From Bacteroidota bacterium (GTDB lineage Bacteria > Bacteroidota > Bacteroidia > Flavobacteriales > Flavobacteriaceae), in contig JAJRPS010000085.1 in the NCBI GenBank assembly GCA_024280635.1, positions 1 through 34,291 on the forward strand: DNA of 34,291 nucleotides, in the 5' to 3' direction. Numbering within the stretch: position 1 is the first letter of the stretch; every line of letters begins with the position of its first letter. The position numbers and the translations under genes were made by a program. Below, piece by piece: positions 16,890-25,266 of this stretch. The notes under the pieces are model-generated. The model saw only the letters and a program-made list of their open reading frames with translations. It did not search any database and was not told the origin of the DNA.

Positions 16890-17045
16890 GTGTTTGCGTT
16901 AGGGGTAGTAGCGGTATCCTTTTTATGTGCTTCGAGTGGTTTTTGGTAGTGCAACGAACAAAAATTGTATTGAGAAAACATAAAAAGATACAGCGAATGA
17001 CCCGCCCCGAGACTGATAAGGATTTGGGGAGCGCCCAAATAAATA
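16890..17045. repeat. Repeat-like intergenic element between ruvC and the barrel gene
   Basis: This stretch is less AT-rich than the surrounding DNA. A long imperfect inverted repeat pairs 16911-16928 (GCGGTATCCTTTTTATGT) with 16978-16995 (ACATAAAAAGATACAGCG), with one bulge and one mismatch around a loop of about 49 bases. Flanking it are, on minus, a GGGCG..CCCC block near 17030-17040, a CGGGGCGGGTC block near 17000-17010, and CCCTAACGCAAAC near 16890-16903. I recall the same order of blocks as a dispersed, often ORF-mimicking intergenic element in flavobacterial genomes. It cannot be shown as repeated from one window copy. Confidence 0.45.
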
Positions 17046-17051
17046 CTCTTG

Positions 17052-17693
17052 TTATAGTCCCATACCCGGTTTGTTACAATAATAGCAATTGGAATTGATG
17101 GATATGGTTACGCCAAATGTGACGTTAAATAGCTGTGTTTTTTCGGTATCGGTAAGCAATGTGCCTTCATAAGTGGTTTTTTGTCCTAAATTGTAAATGT
17201 TGGATGCGTCTACAAAAACAGCAACTCTGTCCGTAATGCCGTAATGAATTGCGAAACCGCCCATGTAATTGAAATTACTGCTATTGTTGTTAGTAAAAGG
17301 TTGGCTCAAGGGTTTTATAAAACTCATACCTGCTCCTGCGTGCACAAACAACCCCAAACGCTTTGGTAACCGAATTTGAAAATTGTATAAATGATCCCAA
17401 ATATTATAGTACAATTGCAGATTTACACGGGTAAAATTAGCCTTAAAATCAATTGATTTATCATCACTTGCGTAACGGTTGAAGCCTACATCTACTTTTG
17501 CTCCTAGTTTTTTGAAAAACATGTAGCGCAATCCTGCATCTACGGTAAGTCCGTTTACAGGTTTTGCTTGATAAAGCGATGCGAAATTATTGGATGGTTT
17601 GTTGATACCCACTCCTAAATCCATCGTTAAGGTTTGTGCGATTGCAGTATTTGTGAGTAATAATGCAATAATTACAAGTTTTAAAGCTTTCAT
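17052..17693 (-). CDS. Outer-membrane beta-barrel protein
   Basis: A 213-residue protein with a clear signal peptide (MKALKLVIIALLLTNTAIAQ) and a mature part of alternating amphipathic strands with glycine and aromatic residues (LTMDLGVGINKPS, VDAGLRYMFFKKLGAKVDVG, LFVHAGAGMSFI, YMGGFAIHYGITDRVAVFVD), the pattern of an eight-stranded OmpA-type or OMP_b-brl barrel. No periplasmic OmpA domain follows. After the last strand (LFNVTFGVTISI) there is a short tail, NSNCYYCNKPGMGL, with two cysteines, unlike a normal barrel end in an aromatic residue. The tail runs toward the repeat-like element and may be an altered end. The ligand or role is unknown. Confidence 0.75.
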   Translation of the reverse strand: MKALKLVIIALLLTNTAIAQTLTMDLGVGINKPSNNFASLYQAKPVNGLTVDAGLRYMFFKKLGAKVDVGFNRYASDDKSIDFKANFTRVNLQLYYNIWDHLYNFQIRLPKRLGLFVHAGAGMSFIKPLSQPFTNNNSSNFNYMGGFAIHYGITDRVAVFVDASNIYNLGQKTTYEGTLLTDTEKTQLFNVTFGVTISINSNCYYCNKPGMGL

Positions 17694-17760
17694 TGTATAT
17701 ATATTTTATAATTTGCGAGCGTTACTTATCTCATTTAAGGGTTTAATTAAGTAACTATTA

Positions 17761-17787
17761 CAAACTTACTAAAAACTAATGAGTCAA
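17761..17787 (-). promoter_or_regulatory. Candidate promoter of the outer-membrane barrel gene
   Basis: On minus, TTG (plus 17785-17787), 16 bases, then TAAGTTTG (plus 17761-17768), an exact -7 box with spacing one base short of the usual 17-23. It overlaps the first codons of the divergent flippase-like gene. Confidence 0.4.
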
Positions 17788-18756
17788 TATACATCAAATT
17801 CTTTTTTACTTTATAAATTAAGGCGTTTGGCTTTTTTTATAATCAAATTGGCAATTGTTTTTGGTGCAGGATTTTTTATTTACAACGCGCTTGTACGTAA
17901 TGATAACTTAACTTTTGATGTGTTTTTGAAGGGCTTGCAATCGTATAAAATACTTGATTTTAATACCGTTATTATGTTGCTTTTACTTACTGCTTTTAAT
18001 TGGTTGTTGGAAAGCATGAAATGGAAAATATTGGTTTCCGAAACTATAAAAATTTCCTTTTTTACCACTGTTGAGCAAACTTTAGGCGCTTTAACGGCTT
18101 CTATTTTTACTCCAAACCGAATTGGAGAATACGGTGCAAAAGCTCTTTATTTTAAAAAACGCTTGAGAAAGCGAATACTAGGATTTACTTTAATAGGTAA
18201 CTTAGCACAATTAACTGTTACTGTTGTTTTTGGGATGATTGGTTTTTGTTTTTTTATGCTTGAATTTGAGCCTAATATTTCTTATTATCGAATCATTAGA
18301 TTTGGGGTTTTAGGTTTGGTTTTTGCCTATTTTTTTGTTATAAATACCCCAAAAAGCAGATTTAAAATTAAAGGATATACACGTGAAGATTTAAAACGAT
18401 TTTTTAAAATGATTACCAAAACCACTGTGTTTGGAGTATTGATTATTAGTGCGTTGCGATATTTTATTTTTTCAAATCAGTTTTATTATTTATTGATGCT
18501 TTTTAATGTAGAGGTAACGTATTTTACAGCAATGACACTTATTACAAGCATGTACCTTATTGTATCCATAATTCCCACTATTTTTATCATGGACGTATTG
18601 GTAAAAGGTAGTGTAGCCTTATGGTTGTTTGGTTTTATACACGCAAATGAAGTGGCTATTTTAACCATAATTTTATTGATGTGGGTACTCAATTTTGCTA
18701 TTCCTAGTATTTTAGGGAGTTATTTTGTGCTTCAATTTAAAATAATTAACGAATGA
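17779..18756 (+). CDS. Flippase-like integral membrane protein (LPG-synthase TM-domain family)
   Basis: A 325-residue inner-membrane protein with about seven or eight hydrophobic segments and the pattern of the lysylphosphatidylglycerol-synthase transmembrane (UPF0104/AglD) family: WLLESMKWKILV near residue 75-86, a conserved loop with TPNRIGEYGAKALYFKKR (about 113-130), and SMYLIVSIIPTIFIMDVLVKG near 260-280 (broken here as SMYLIVSIIPT and IFIMDVLVKG). Members are thought to move lipids or lipid-linked sugars across the membrane, but no catalytic synthase domain is present. It overlaps the next gene by the ATGA arrangement, so the two are translationally coupled, which suggests a membrane protein and glycosyltransferase pair for glycolipid or cell-surface glycan work. 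Confidence 0.78.
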   Translation: MSQYTSNSFLLYKLRRLAFFIIKLAIVFGAGFFIYNALVRNDNLTFDVFLKGLQSYKILDFNTVIMLLLLTAFNWLLESMKWKILVSETIKISFFTTVEQTLGALTASIFTPNRIGEYGAKALYFKKRLRKRILGFTLIGNLAQLTVTVVFGMIGFCFFMLEFEPNISYYRIIRFGVLGLVFAYFFVINTPKSRFKIKGYTREDLKRFFKMITKTTVFGVLIISALRYFIFSNQFYYLLMLFNVEVTYFTAMTLITSMYLIVSIIPTIFIMDVLVKGSVALWLFGFIHANEVAILTIILLMWVLNFAIPSILGSYFVLQFKIINE

Positions 18757-19865
18757 TAGTCTTCATATTCATCGTCATTACTATTTATAGTTTGCTTATT
18801 TTGGGTTTTATAGTTGGGTTTGTAAAACTTAAAAGTGATGTACCTATTCAAAAAGATAGTATTCCGTTTTCTGTAGTGATTCCATTTCGGAATGAAGTAA
18901 TACATTTACCAGATTTGTTACTTTCTATAGCATCAATAACATACAATCCAACCCTTTTTGAAATTATTTTTGTAGATGATGCTTCTACGGATGGCTCTGT
19001 AACTATTATTGAAGATTTTTGCGCTCAAAATAAGTATTTAGACATTACCATTTTAGAGAATATAAGAAACTCTAATTCGCCTAAAAAAGATGCCATTAGT
19101 GCCGCTATTACAAAAGCAAAATACCAATGGATTGTTACTACGGATGCCGATTGTGTGCTGCCTAAAAAATGGCTACACTGCTTTAATAACTATATTTTAC
19201 AACACAGCCCTAATATGTTGGTTGCGCCAGTTGCATTAATAGGAACTACTTCCTTTTTACATCATTTTCAAAGCATTGATTTTTTGAGTATGCAAGGAGC
19301 AACAATAGGTGGTTTTGGCTTGCAACAACCCTTTATGGCTAATGGTGCTAACTTAGCCTATCAAAAAGAAATATTTATACAACTAAGCGGTTTTAAAAAC
19401 AATAATCAAATAGCAAGTGGTGATGATGTTTTTTTATTGGAAGATTTTATGGAGCACGATAAAAAAGCAGTACATTTTTTAAAAAACACAGACGCATTAG
19501 TACTAACCTACGCGTTGAATGATTGGAAAAGTTTAATAAACCAGCGCAAACGATGGGCTGCAAAAGCACCTCAATTTAACAATAGCTTTACCAAATTAGT
19601 AGGTGTTTTAGTGTTTTTAACTAATTTTTTAATGGCTATTGCTATAATAACACTTCCTTTTTACGGTAGTTTAGGGTGGTTACTTGTGTTAAAAATCACT
19701 GTAGATACCGTCCTTATTTTTAAAACAGCTAATTTTTACAGGCAGCCTATTTGCACTACACAATATTTGAAAATACTCTTATTTTATCCGTTTTTCATTA
19801 TTTACATTGCTTGTAGTAGTTTGTGGAGCGACTTTAATTGGAAAGGAAGGGTATTTAAACACTAG
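18753..19865 (+). CDS. Membrane-associated family 2 glycosyltransferase
   Basis: A 370-residue GT2 enzyme with an N-terminal membrane helix (about 1-23), a GT-A domain and C-terminal membrane segments (about 275-350). Key motifs: SVVIPFRNE (40-48), FVDDASTDGS (73-82), the metal-binding TTDADC (129-134), SGDDVFLLEDF near 222-232, and QRKRW near 264-268, the QxxRW motif of processive-type transferases. It therefore uses a nucleotide sugar on the cytoplasmic face. The acceptor is unknown. It begins inside the stop of the flippase-like gene (ATGA) and ends 124 bases before lspA. Confidence 0.85.
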   Translation: MIVFIFIVITIYSLLILGFIVGFVKLKSDVPIQKDSIPFSVVIPFRNEVIHLPDLLLSIASITYNPTLFEIIFVDDASTDGSVTIIEDFCAQNKYLDITILENIRNSNSPKKDAISAAITKAKYQWIVTTDADCVLPKKWLHCFNNYILQHSPNMLVAPVALIGTTSFLHHFQSIDFLSMQGATIGGFGLQQPFMANGANLAYQKEIFIQLSGFKNNNQIASGDDVFLLEDFMEHDKKAVHFLKNTDALVLTYALNDWKSLINQRKRWAAKAPQFNNSFTKLVGVLVFLTNFLMAIAIITLPFYGSLGWLLVLKITVDTVLIFKTANFYRQPICTTQYLKILLFYPFFIIYIACSSLWSDFNWKGRVFKH

Positions 19866-19962
19866 TTGTTACAGCATGTATTGCATTTTGGCAGTTGTTT
19901 TTATAAGCTATAGTGAAACGTAACTTCCTGTTAAAAGCATTCACTAACCCAAAAAGTTTCAA

Positions 19963-19970
19963 TATATTTG
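19963..19970 (+). promoter_or_regulatory. Candidate -7 box of lspA
   Basis: TATATTTG, an exact match to TANNTTTG, ending 19 bases before the lspA ATG. No TTG at the expected distance. It suggests lspA can be transcribed independently of the glycosyltransferase gene. Confidence 0.45.
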
Positions 19971-19989
19971 ACTTTTATTTAAAAAGGGA

Positions 19990-20643
19990 ATGAGTTTAAA
20001 AAAATCTATAGGGTTAATAGCACTAATTTTAGTGATAGACCAAATTGTAAAAATTTATATTAAAACAAACTTTAGTTTAGGCGAATATATAAATGTATTT
20101 GGCTTGCATTGGTTTGAAATACGGTTTGTAGAAAATCCGGGGATGGCATGGGGAAGTAAACTCAGTGATTTTTTACCCATTTCAGAACCTTTTGCAAAAA
20201 TATTTTTAACTTCTTTTAGATTAATAGCCATTGGTTTTATTGGTTTATGGCTATATAAATCTATCCAAAATAACGCTCCAAAATTATTAATTTTAGCCAT
20301 TACACTAATTTTTGCAGGGGCTTTTGGGAACAATATTGATTCTTTAATTTATGGTTTTTTATTTGATAGCGGCACTACATTTAGTACTCAATACAATGAT
20401 TGGATTGGATACGGTGGTGTTTCTCAATTAAATTATGAAGGATATAGCGGTTTCATGCAAGGATGCGTGGTAGATATGCTTCGTTTTCCATTTACATCAT
20501 GGACATGGCCCACATGGATGCCTGTACTGGGAGGGAAACATTTTACTTTTTTTGACCCTGTTTTTAATATTGCCGATATGGCTATTAGTACTGGTGTAGG
20601 GATATTATTAGTGTTTAATAAAAAAGTATTTCCTCAAGATTAA
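19990..20643 (+). CDS. lspA: Lipoprotein signal peptidase (signal peptidase II)
   Basis: Inner-membrane aspartic protease that cuts the signal peptide of prolipoproteins after lipid attachment. Four hydrophobic segments are visible, with motifs IDQIVKIYIK (16-25), RFVENPGMAWG (45-55), FGNNIDSLIYG (catalytic Asp117) and FNIADMAIS (catalytic Asp196). The block of about 70 residues between the two catalytic motifs is longer than in E. coli LspA and includes a glycine/tyrosine-rich insert, which fits the longer Bacteroidota form (217 residues here). It processes, among others, the lipoprotein encoded at 4591-5532. In relatives lspA often follows ileS and the DksA-family gene; here it has been separated. 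Confidence 0.95.
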   Translation: MSLKKSIGLIALILVIDQIVKIYIKTNFSLGEYINVFGLHWFEIRFVENPGMAWGSKLSDFLPISEPFAKIFLTSFRLIAIGFIGLWLYKSIQNNAPKLLILAITLIFAGAFGNNIDSLIYGFLFDSGTTFSTQYNDWIGYGGVSQLNYEGYSGFMQGCVVDMLRFPFTSWTWPTWMPVLGGKHFTFFDPVFNIADMAISTGVGILLVFNKKVFPQD

Positions 20644-20778
20644 CTTTCATTTTGCCATCCCTAATATTAGGGATATAAATCAATCACTATTTTTAACAGC
20701 ATTACAATTGTAAATGTGTTGTATTTTTGTATTAAGCTTGTATATATTACAAGTTTATTAAGTAAGTTTTTTTGGGGT

Positions 20779-20814
20779 AAAAAATCTGTTGATATTATCA
20801 ACAGATTTTTTTTT
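20779..20814. terminator. Bidirectional terminator between lspA and truA
   Basis: AAAAAATCTGTTGAT (20779-20793) and ATCAACAGATTTTTT (20797-20811) form a perfect stem around a 3-base loop, with T-runs on both strands. It lies between the convergent lspA and truA genes and can end both transcripts. Confidence 0.88.
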
Positions 20815-20830
20815 GTTTCAGTTTCAACAA

Positions 20831-21622
20831 TTATTCTAAACCTATTTTTAAAAAGGAACAGATGTTTTTTTGATTTTGTAAAACAATACCGTCATAGGTA
20901 ATCTTAGACAAATACAATCCGTTTGGATAGGCTACTCGTCTATTTTCAGTTTTCACTTGATTAGCTAATATTTGTTCAAATTTAGACACAGAAATCTTTC
21001 CTTTTCCAACATCTAATAAATATCCCACCAATATGCGAATCATCCCCCGTAAAAAACGATTTGCAGTAATAGTAAATCGCATTCTTTGTTGTGCTTTATC
21101 TACATATAGTTTAGCAAAACTTATCTTGCAAAGGGTGTCATTATACAAATGAGGTTGTTTACAAGCGGCTTCAAAATCGTTGTGTTTTGAAATTAAATTG
21201 GCTGCTAATAACATATTAGCGATGTTTAAATTTTCGATTTCATAATAGGAACTATGCTTACCCAAAACAGGATCTTTATACAAGTGTAAAAAGTAATCAT
21301 AGGTACGGGAAGTGGCGTGATAACGTGCGTGAAGTTTTTCATCTACCTCAAAAATTTCATATACTACTATTGCTTCTGGAAGGTGTTTGTTTAAGCGAAA
21401 TTTTAAATCGAAATCAAAGGCATCTTCTATAGTAATATGAAATACATATTGACTGGCATGTACTCCTGCGTCCGTACGACCGCAACCAAAAACATTTATT
21501 TTTTTCTTGAATATACAGTATAGTTTTTCTTCTATAACACCTTGAACGGTTATTGCATTGGTTTGCCATTGCCAACCATGAAATCGACTTCCGCTATATG
21601 CGATGTGTACAAAGTATTTCAA
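20831..21622 (-). CDS. truA: tRNA pseudouridine(38-40) synthase TruA
   Basis: Makes pseudouridine at positions 38-40 of tRNA anticodon stems. The catalytic motif GRTDAGVHA is at residues 48-56 with nucleophile Asp51. Further family blocks are ITVQGVIEEKL (24-34), RYHATSRTYDYFL (about 100-112) and FTITANRFLRGMIRILVG near 177-194. Length of 263 residues is usual. The N-terminus MKYFVHIAYSGSRFHGW matches the family only if translation begins at a TTG (21620-21622); no ATG lies in frame near it. The TTG is 11 bases after the purD stop, so the two genes are probably co-transcribed and coupled. The C-terminal end is slightly extended and basic. Confidence 0.93.
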   Translation of the reverse strand: MKYFVHIAYSGSRFHGWQWQTNAITVQGVIEEKLYCIFKKKINVFGCGRTDAGVHASQYVFHITIEDAFDFDLKFRLNKHLPEAIVVYEIFEVDEKLHARYHATSRTYDYFLHLYKDPVLGKHSSYYEIENLNIANMLLAANLISKHNDFEAACKQPHLYNDTLCKISFAKLYVDKAQQRMRFTITANRFLRGMIRILVGYLLDVGKGKISVSKFEQILANQVKTENRRVAYPNGLYLSKITYDGIVLQNQKNICSFLKIGLE

Positions 21623-21633
21623 TAAAATATTTT

Positions 21634-22905
21634 TTACAAATCAAAACCTAAATCAGTACGATAATACATGCCATCAAAATTGAATTTTTTAACATTCTTA
21701 TAGGATGTTGCTAAGCATTCCTTATAGTCTTTTCCAAAAGAAGTTACGGCAATTACACGACCGCCATTGGTTACTATTTTTCCGTCTTTTGTTGTGGTAC
21801 CCGCATGAAAAATTAGGGAATCTGTTACGTTTTCTAATCCTGTAATTTCTTTTCCTTTCTGGTATGCTTCCGGATAACCTCCAGAAACGGTCATTACCGT
21901 ACATGCAGCGCGTTCATCTAAGTCTAAATCCACTTCGTTTAAGGTTTGATTGCCTACTGCTTTAAACAAGGTTACTAAGTCGGTTTTTATGCGTGGCAAG
22001 ACAACCTCTGTTTCAGGATCGCCCATACGTACATTATATTCAATTACAAACGGTTCATTGTTTACACGAATTAATCCGATAAACACAAAACCTTTATATG
22101 ACATGTTGTCTTTTTGAAAGCCATTAATAGTAGGTTTTACAATGCGTGTTTCTATTTTTTCTAGCATTTCTGTATCTAAAAAAGGGACAGGAGAAACCGC
22201 TCCCATACCTCCTGTATTTAAACCTTTATCACCTTCTCCAATACGTTTATAATCTTTCGCATACGGTAAAATTTTATAGTTTTTACCATCGGTTAATACA
22301 AAACAGCTCATTTCAATACCATCTAAAAACTCTTCAATAACTACTTTAGCACTTGCAGCACCAAATTTAGCATCTACTAACATTTCTTTAAGTGAGTCTT
22401 TTGCTTCTTGTAAATCGTTAATAATCAATACGCCTTTGCCTGCTGCTAAACCATCGGCTTTTAAAACATAAGGAGCAGTTAAGGTTTTTAAAAAAGCATA
22501 TCCTTCTTCAACAGTATCAGCAGTGAAGCTTTGGTATGCTGCGGTTGGTATGTTGTGTCTAAATAAAAATTCCTTAGTAAACTCTTTACTTCCTTCTAGG
22601 GTTGCTCCTAATTTTTCAGGACCAATAACAATCACTTCTTTTAATTGCGCATCAGATAAAAAGAAATCATGAATACCATTTACCAAAGGATCTTCTGGAC
22701 CTACTACTAACATTTTAATGTTTTCAGTAATAACAAAATCTTTTATTGCCTCAAAATCGTTCACACTTATGTTTACATTTTTTGCAATTTGCTGTGTACC
22801 TGCATTTCCTGGAGCTACAAATAAGTTACTACATTGCTTACTTTGTGCTAATTTCAAAGCAAAAGCATGCTCTCTACCTCCTGATCCTAATATTAAAATA
22901 TTCAT
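21634..22905 (-). CDS. purD: Phosphoribosylamine--glycine ligase (GAR synthetase)
   Basis: Joins phosphoribosylamine and glycine with ATP in purine synthesis. The N-terminal Rossmann domain starts MNILILGSGGREHAFALKLA. The ATP-grasp domain contains YVLKADGLAAGKGVLI (about 144-159), the Mg-binding block FVIEYNVRMGDPETEVV (about 285-301) and the acidic LDEFLDGIE-like segment near 200. The C-terminal blade domain has AACTVMTVSGGYPEAYQKG. Length of 423 residues is normal. A -7 box lies upstream at 22945-22952. truA follows 11 bases after the stop. Confidence 0.96.
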   Translation of the reverse strand: MNILILGSGGREHAFALKLAQSKQCSNLFVAPGNAGTQQIAKNVNISVNDFEAIKDFVITENIKMLVVGPEDPLVNGIHDFFLSDAQLKEVIVIGPEKLGATLEGSKEFTKEFLFRHNIPTAAYQSFTADTVEEGYAFLKTLTAPYVLKADGLAAGKGVLIINDLQEAKDSLKEMLVDAKFGAASAKVVIEEFLDGIEMSCFVLTDGKNYKILPYAKDYKRIGEGDKGLNTGGMGAVSPVPFLDTEMLEKIETRIVKPTINGFQKDNMSYKGFVFIGLIRVNNEPFVIEYNVRMGDPETEVVLPRIKTDLVTLFKAVGNQTLNEVDLDLDERAACTVMTVSGGYPEAYQKGKEITGLENVTDSLIFHAGTTTKDGKIVTNGGRVIAVTSFGKDYKECLATSYKNVKKFNFDGMYYRTDLGFDL

Positions 22906-22944
22906 TTTTTTATTGAGTTATAGTAGTTGTATTTGTTAATTTAG

Positions 22945-22952
22945 CAAAAATA
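22945..22952 (-). promoter_or_regulatory. Candidate -7 box of purD-truA
   Basis: TATTTTTG on minus, matching TANNTTTG, 39 bases before the purD ATG. The upstream TTG is not evident. The rest of the 138-base interval to the next gene shows nothing else I can support. Confidence 0.4.
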
Positions 22953-23043
22953 ATATTTATTAATAGGAATAGCACTGATTTTTCTTTAAAAGTAAGAGGT
23001 TGTCCTATAAAAACATACACATATTTTAATTTACACTAAAAAA

Positions 23044-23790
23044 ATGAATGATTTAGTTTCAATAATTACCCCATGCTATAATTCTGAAAAATTTATTGTA
23101 GATACTATTAAAAGTGTACAAAAACAGATACATACTAATTGGGAGCTTTTGATTACTGATGATGGCTCAACGGATAATTCTATTGATATAATATTAGAGT
23201 TTTCAAAATTAGATTCAAGAATACAAGTCTTTAAAATTACAAATGCTGGTCCTGCAGTTGCGAGAAACAATTCCATAAAAAAAGCAAAAGGAAAATATCT
23301 TGCTTTTTTAGATAGTGATGATTTATGGTTCCCAGATTTTTTATCGATATCCTTAAAACATATTAAAAACACTGAAGGTTTTGTTTTTTCTTCATACAAA
23401 CGCTGTGAAGAAAACAGTTTAGAAGAGGTTTATATGGATTTTATTGTTCCTAAAAAAGTAAATTATAATGACATATTAAAAACCAATTCTATTAGCTGTC
23501 TTACCGCTTTTATTGATATTGAAAAATTAGGAAAGGCTTTAATGCCTGAAGTAATGTATAGACAAGATATGGGGTTATGGCTTACTTATCTTAAAAAAAT
23601 AGAGTATGCTATAGGTATACAAAAGCCACTTGCTATTTATCGAATAAGAGCAAAATCACATTCCAGAAATAAAAGAAAATTATTACAACCACAGTGGTAT
23701 TTTTACAGAAAAGTGGAGCAAATATCATTTTTAAAATCCATTTATTACATGATAGCATGGAGTATTAACGGTTTAAAAAAATATAGATAA
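23044..23790 (+). CDS. Family 2 glycosyltransferase
   Basis: A 248-residue cytoplasmic or membrane-surface GT2 enzyme. Motifs: VSIITPCYNSEKFI (5-18), ITDDGSTDNS (37-46), GPAVARNNSIKKAKGKYLA (about 69-87) and the metal-binding LDSDDLWFPD (89-98). The C-terminal part has YRQDMGLWLTYLKKI and IYRIRAKSHSRNKRK, where short enzymes of the WfgS/WfeV type have their acceptor region. The sugar and acceptor are unknown. It is the only plus-strand gene in the polysaccharide region and converges on the frameshifted sugar transferase, with 70 bases between their ends. It would add one sugar during repeat-unit assembly. Confidence 0.85.
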   Translation: MNDLVSIITPCYNSEKFIVDTIKSVQKQIHTNWELLITDDGSTDNSIDIILEFSKLDSRIQVFKITNAGPAVARNNSIKKAKGKYLAFLDSDDLWFPDFLSISLKHIKNTEGFVFSSYKRCEENSLEEVYMDFIVPKKVNYNDILKTNSISCLTAFIDIEKLGKALMPEVMYRQDMGLWLTYLKKIEYAIGIQKPLAIYRIRAKSHSRNKRKLLQPQWYFYRKVEQISFLKSIYYMIAWSINGLKKYR

Positions 23791-23860
23791 TCTCTTAATG
23801 ATGGTTTTAGTATTGATTATTTTAGAAATCATGTACAAATACTTGGATAAAGTTATTAAT

Positions 23861-25218
23861 TCAATACGCTTTTTCATCTCCTTTAAAGAGCTGTTTAATG
23901 GTTAAAAATATAATACGAATATCCATAATCACGGACCAATTATTAATGTAAAATAAATCGAGTTTTACACGCCCTGAAATATCTGTATCATTTTTAATTT
24001 CGCCTCTATATCCACGTACTTGTGCTAAACCAGTAACACCAGGGAGACTAAATGTCGCGCCATTAACTGGGCATTATCCACTTGACCTGCATAGGTTTTA
24101 TTGTAGGATAACATGTGTGGGCGTGGTCCCACAACACTCATATCTCCTTTTAATACATTGAAAAACTGGGGCAACTCATCAATACTGGTTTTACGTAAAA
24201 AAGCACCTATTTTAGTTACCCTATTGTCCATTTTACTAATGTGTTGAGTATTGTTTTGATTGTTATGCAATGTCCTGAATTTATAGCATTTGAATTTTTT
24301 ATAATCTAAACCGTTTCTATCTTGAATATAAAAAACACTTCCTTTTGATTCTAATTTTATTAAAATAGATAACAACGGAATTAACCAAGAAAGTACTCCT
24401 GAAATAATAATCAAAGCAAAAACAACATCAAAAACACGCTTAAACAATCGATTTATAGGCTGGTTTAATGCCAATTCACTCATGGTGAGTACAGGAAAAT
24501 AATCATAATAATCTACCTCAAAATTTGTTGCTAATATTTGATTGGAATCTGGAATAAACTTTAAGGTTTTAAAATGGGTGTTAGCGTATTTAACCAATTG
24601 CTGAATTTCTGATTTTGTGAATTCATTTATAGAGCAGTAAATGTCATCTATATTGTTGCTTTCAATATAACTAAAACACGCTGTAAAATCCCCTAGTTTA
24701 TTTGTGGTAGATTGGTTGGTAAAGTATCCCAAGTAATTATAACCATAAATAGATTTTTTTAAGAAAAATGAAGCCAAATCTTGTGTTGCTTGATTGTGTC
24801 CAATAACAATTGTGTTTCTTCTGTTACCTCCTTTTAATCGATAATTTTTTAATAACCAATAGGTTAAAAATTTAACACTTATTAATGCTAAAAATAGAAT
24901 GATTAAATAATAAAATGCTTCTGGAATTTGTAACGTGGTGGGACCGAAACTAAAATATGAAAAATAAATAAACGCATACGACACATATTGACGAAAGGAA
25001 ATATTTACTATTTTCACAGGACTTGTAAATCGATATACCTTATAATAATTGGTAAAAAATGTACTTGCCAGCCATCCGAAAATTAAAAAGAGATAAAAGG
25101 TGTATGAATTTGATCTTCCTGGGTGAAAATAAAGGATAAATAAGATAATCAAAGTGACATCTATAATGTATAAAATTGGGCGAATAAACCCCGAATATCT
25201 TCCTTTTTTATGTACCAT
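23861..25218 (-). pseudogene. Polyprenyl-phosphate sugar-1-phosphate transferase (WcaJ-like), frameshifted
   Basis: Enzymes of this family start exopolysaccharide repeat units by moving a sugar phosphate to undecaprenyl phosphate. Visible parts: membrane helices near residues 10-110, a nucleotide-binding-like middle (RRNTIVIGHN), then the catalytic domain with FKRVFDVVFALIIISG, YKFRTL, SIDELPQFFNVLKGDMSVVGPRP and the catalytic Asp-Glu pair in DELPQ. After MARH the frame shifts and stops at 24025. One base earlier in register the missing family end continues without a stop: FSLPGVTGLAQVRGYRGEIK through FYINNWSVIMDIRIIFLTIK to KGDEKAY, ending at 23861. The ATG at 25218 is preferred over a TTG at 25233. 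A single base is missing near 24048-24053, so either the gene is damaged or this is a sequencing error. It follows the UDP-xylose pathway genes. Confidence 0.85.
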
Positions 25219-25266
25219 TAGTATATCTCTCAAAAATAAATTACTAAGTATAAAACGAGTAATAAT

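Noticed and set aside
16883-17038. An N-terminal extension of RuvC by 52 residues from a TTG
   Set aside because: It is encoded by the repeat-like intergenic element, and the ATG at 16882 gives the family N-terminus.
24025-24060. Programmed -1 frameshifting in the sugar transferase gene
   Set aside because: The site lacks an X-XXY-YYZ slippery heptamer, and this family is not known to use recoding.
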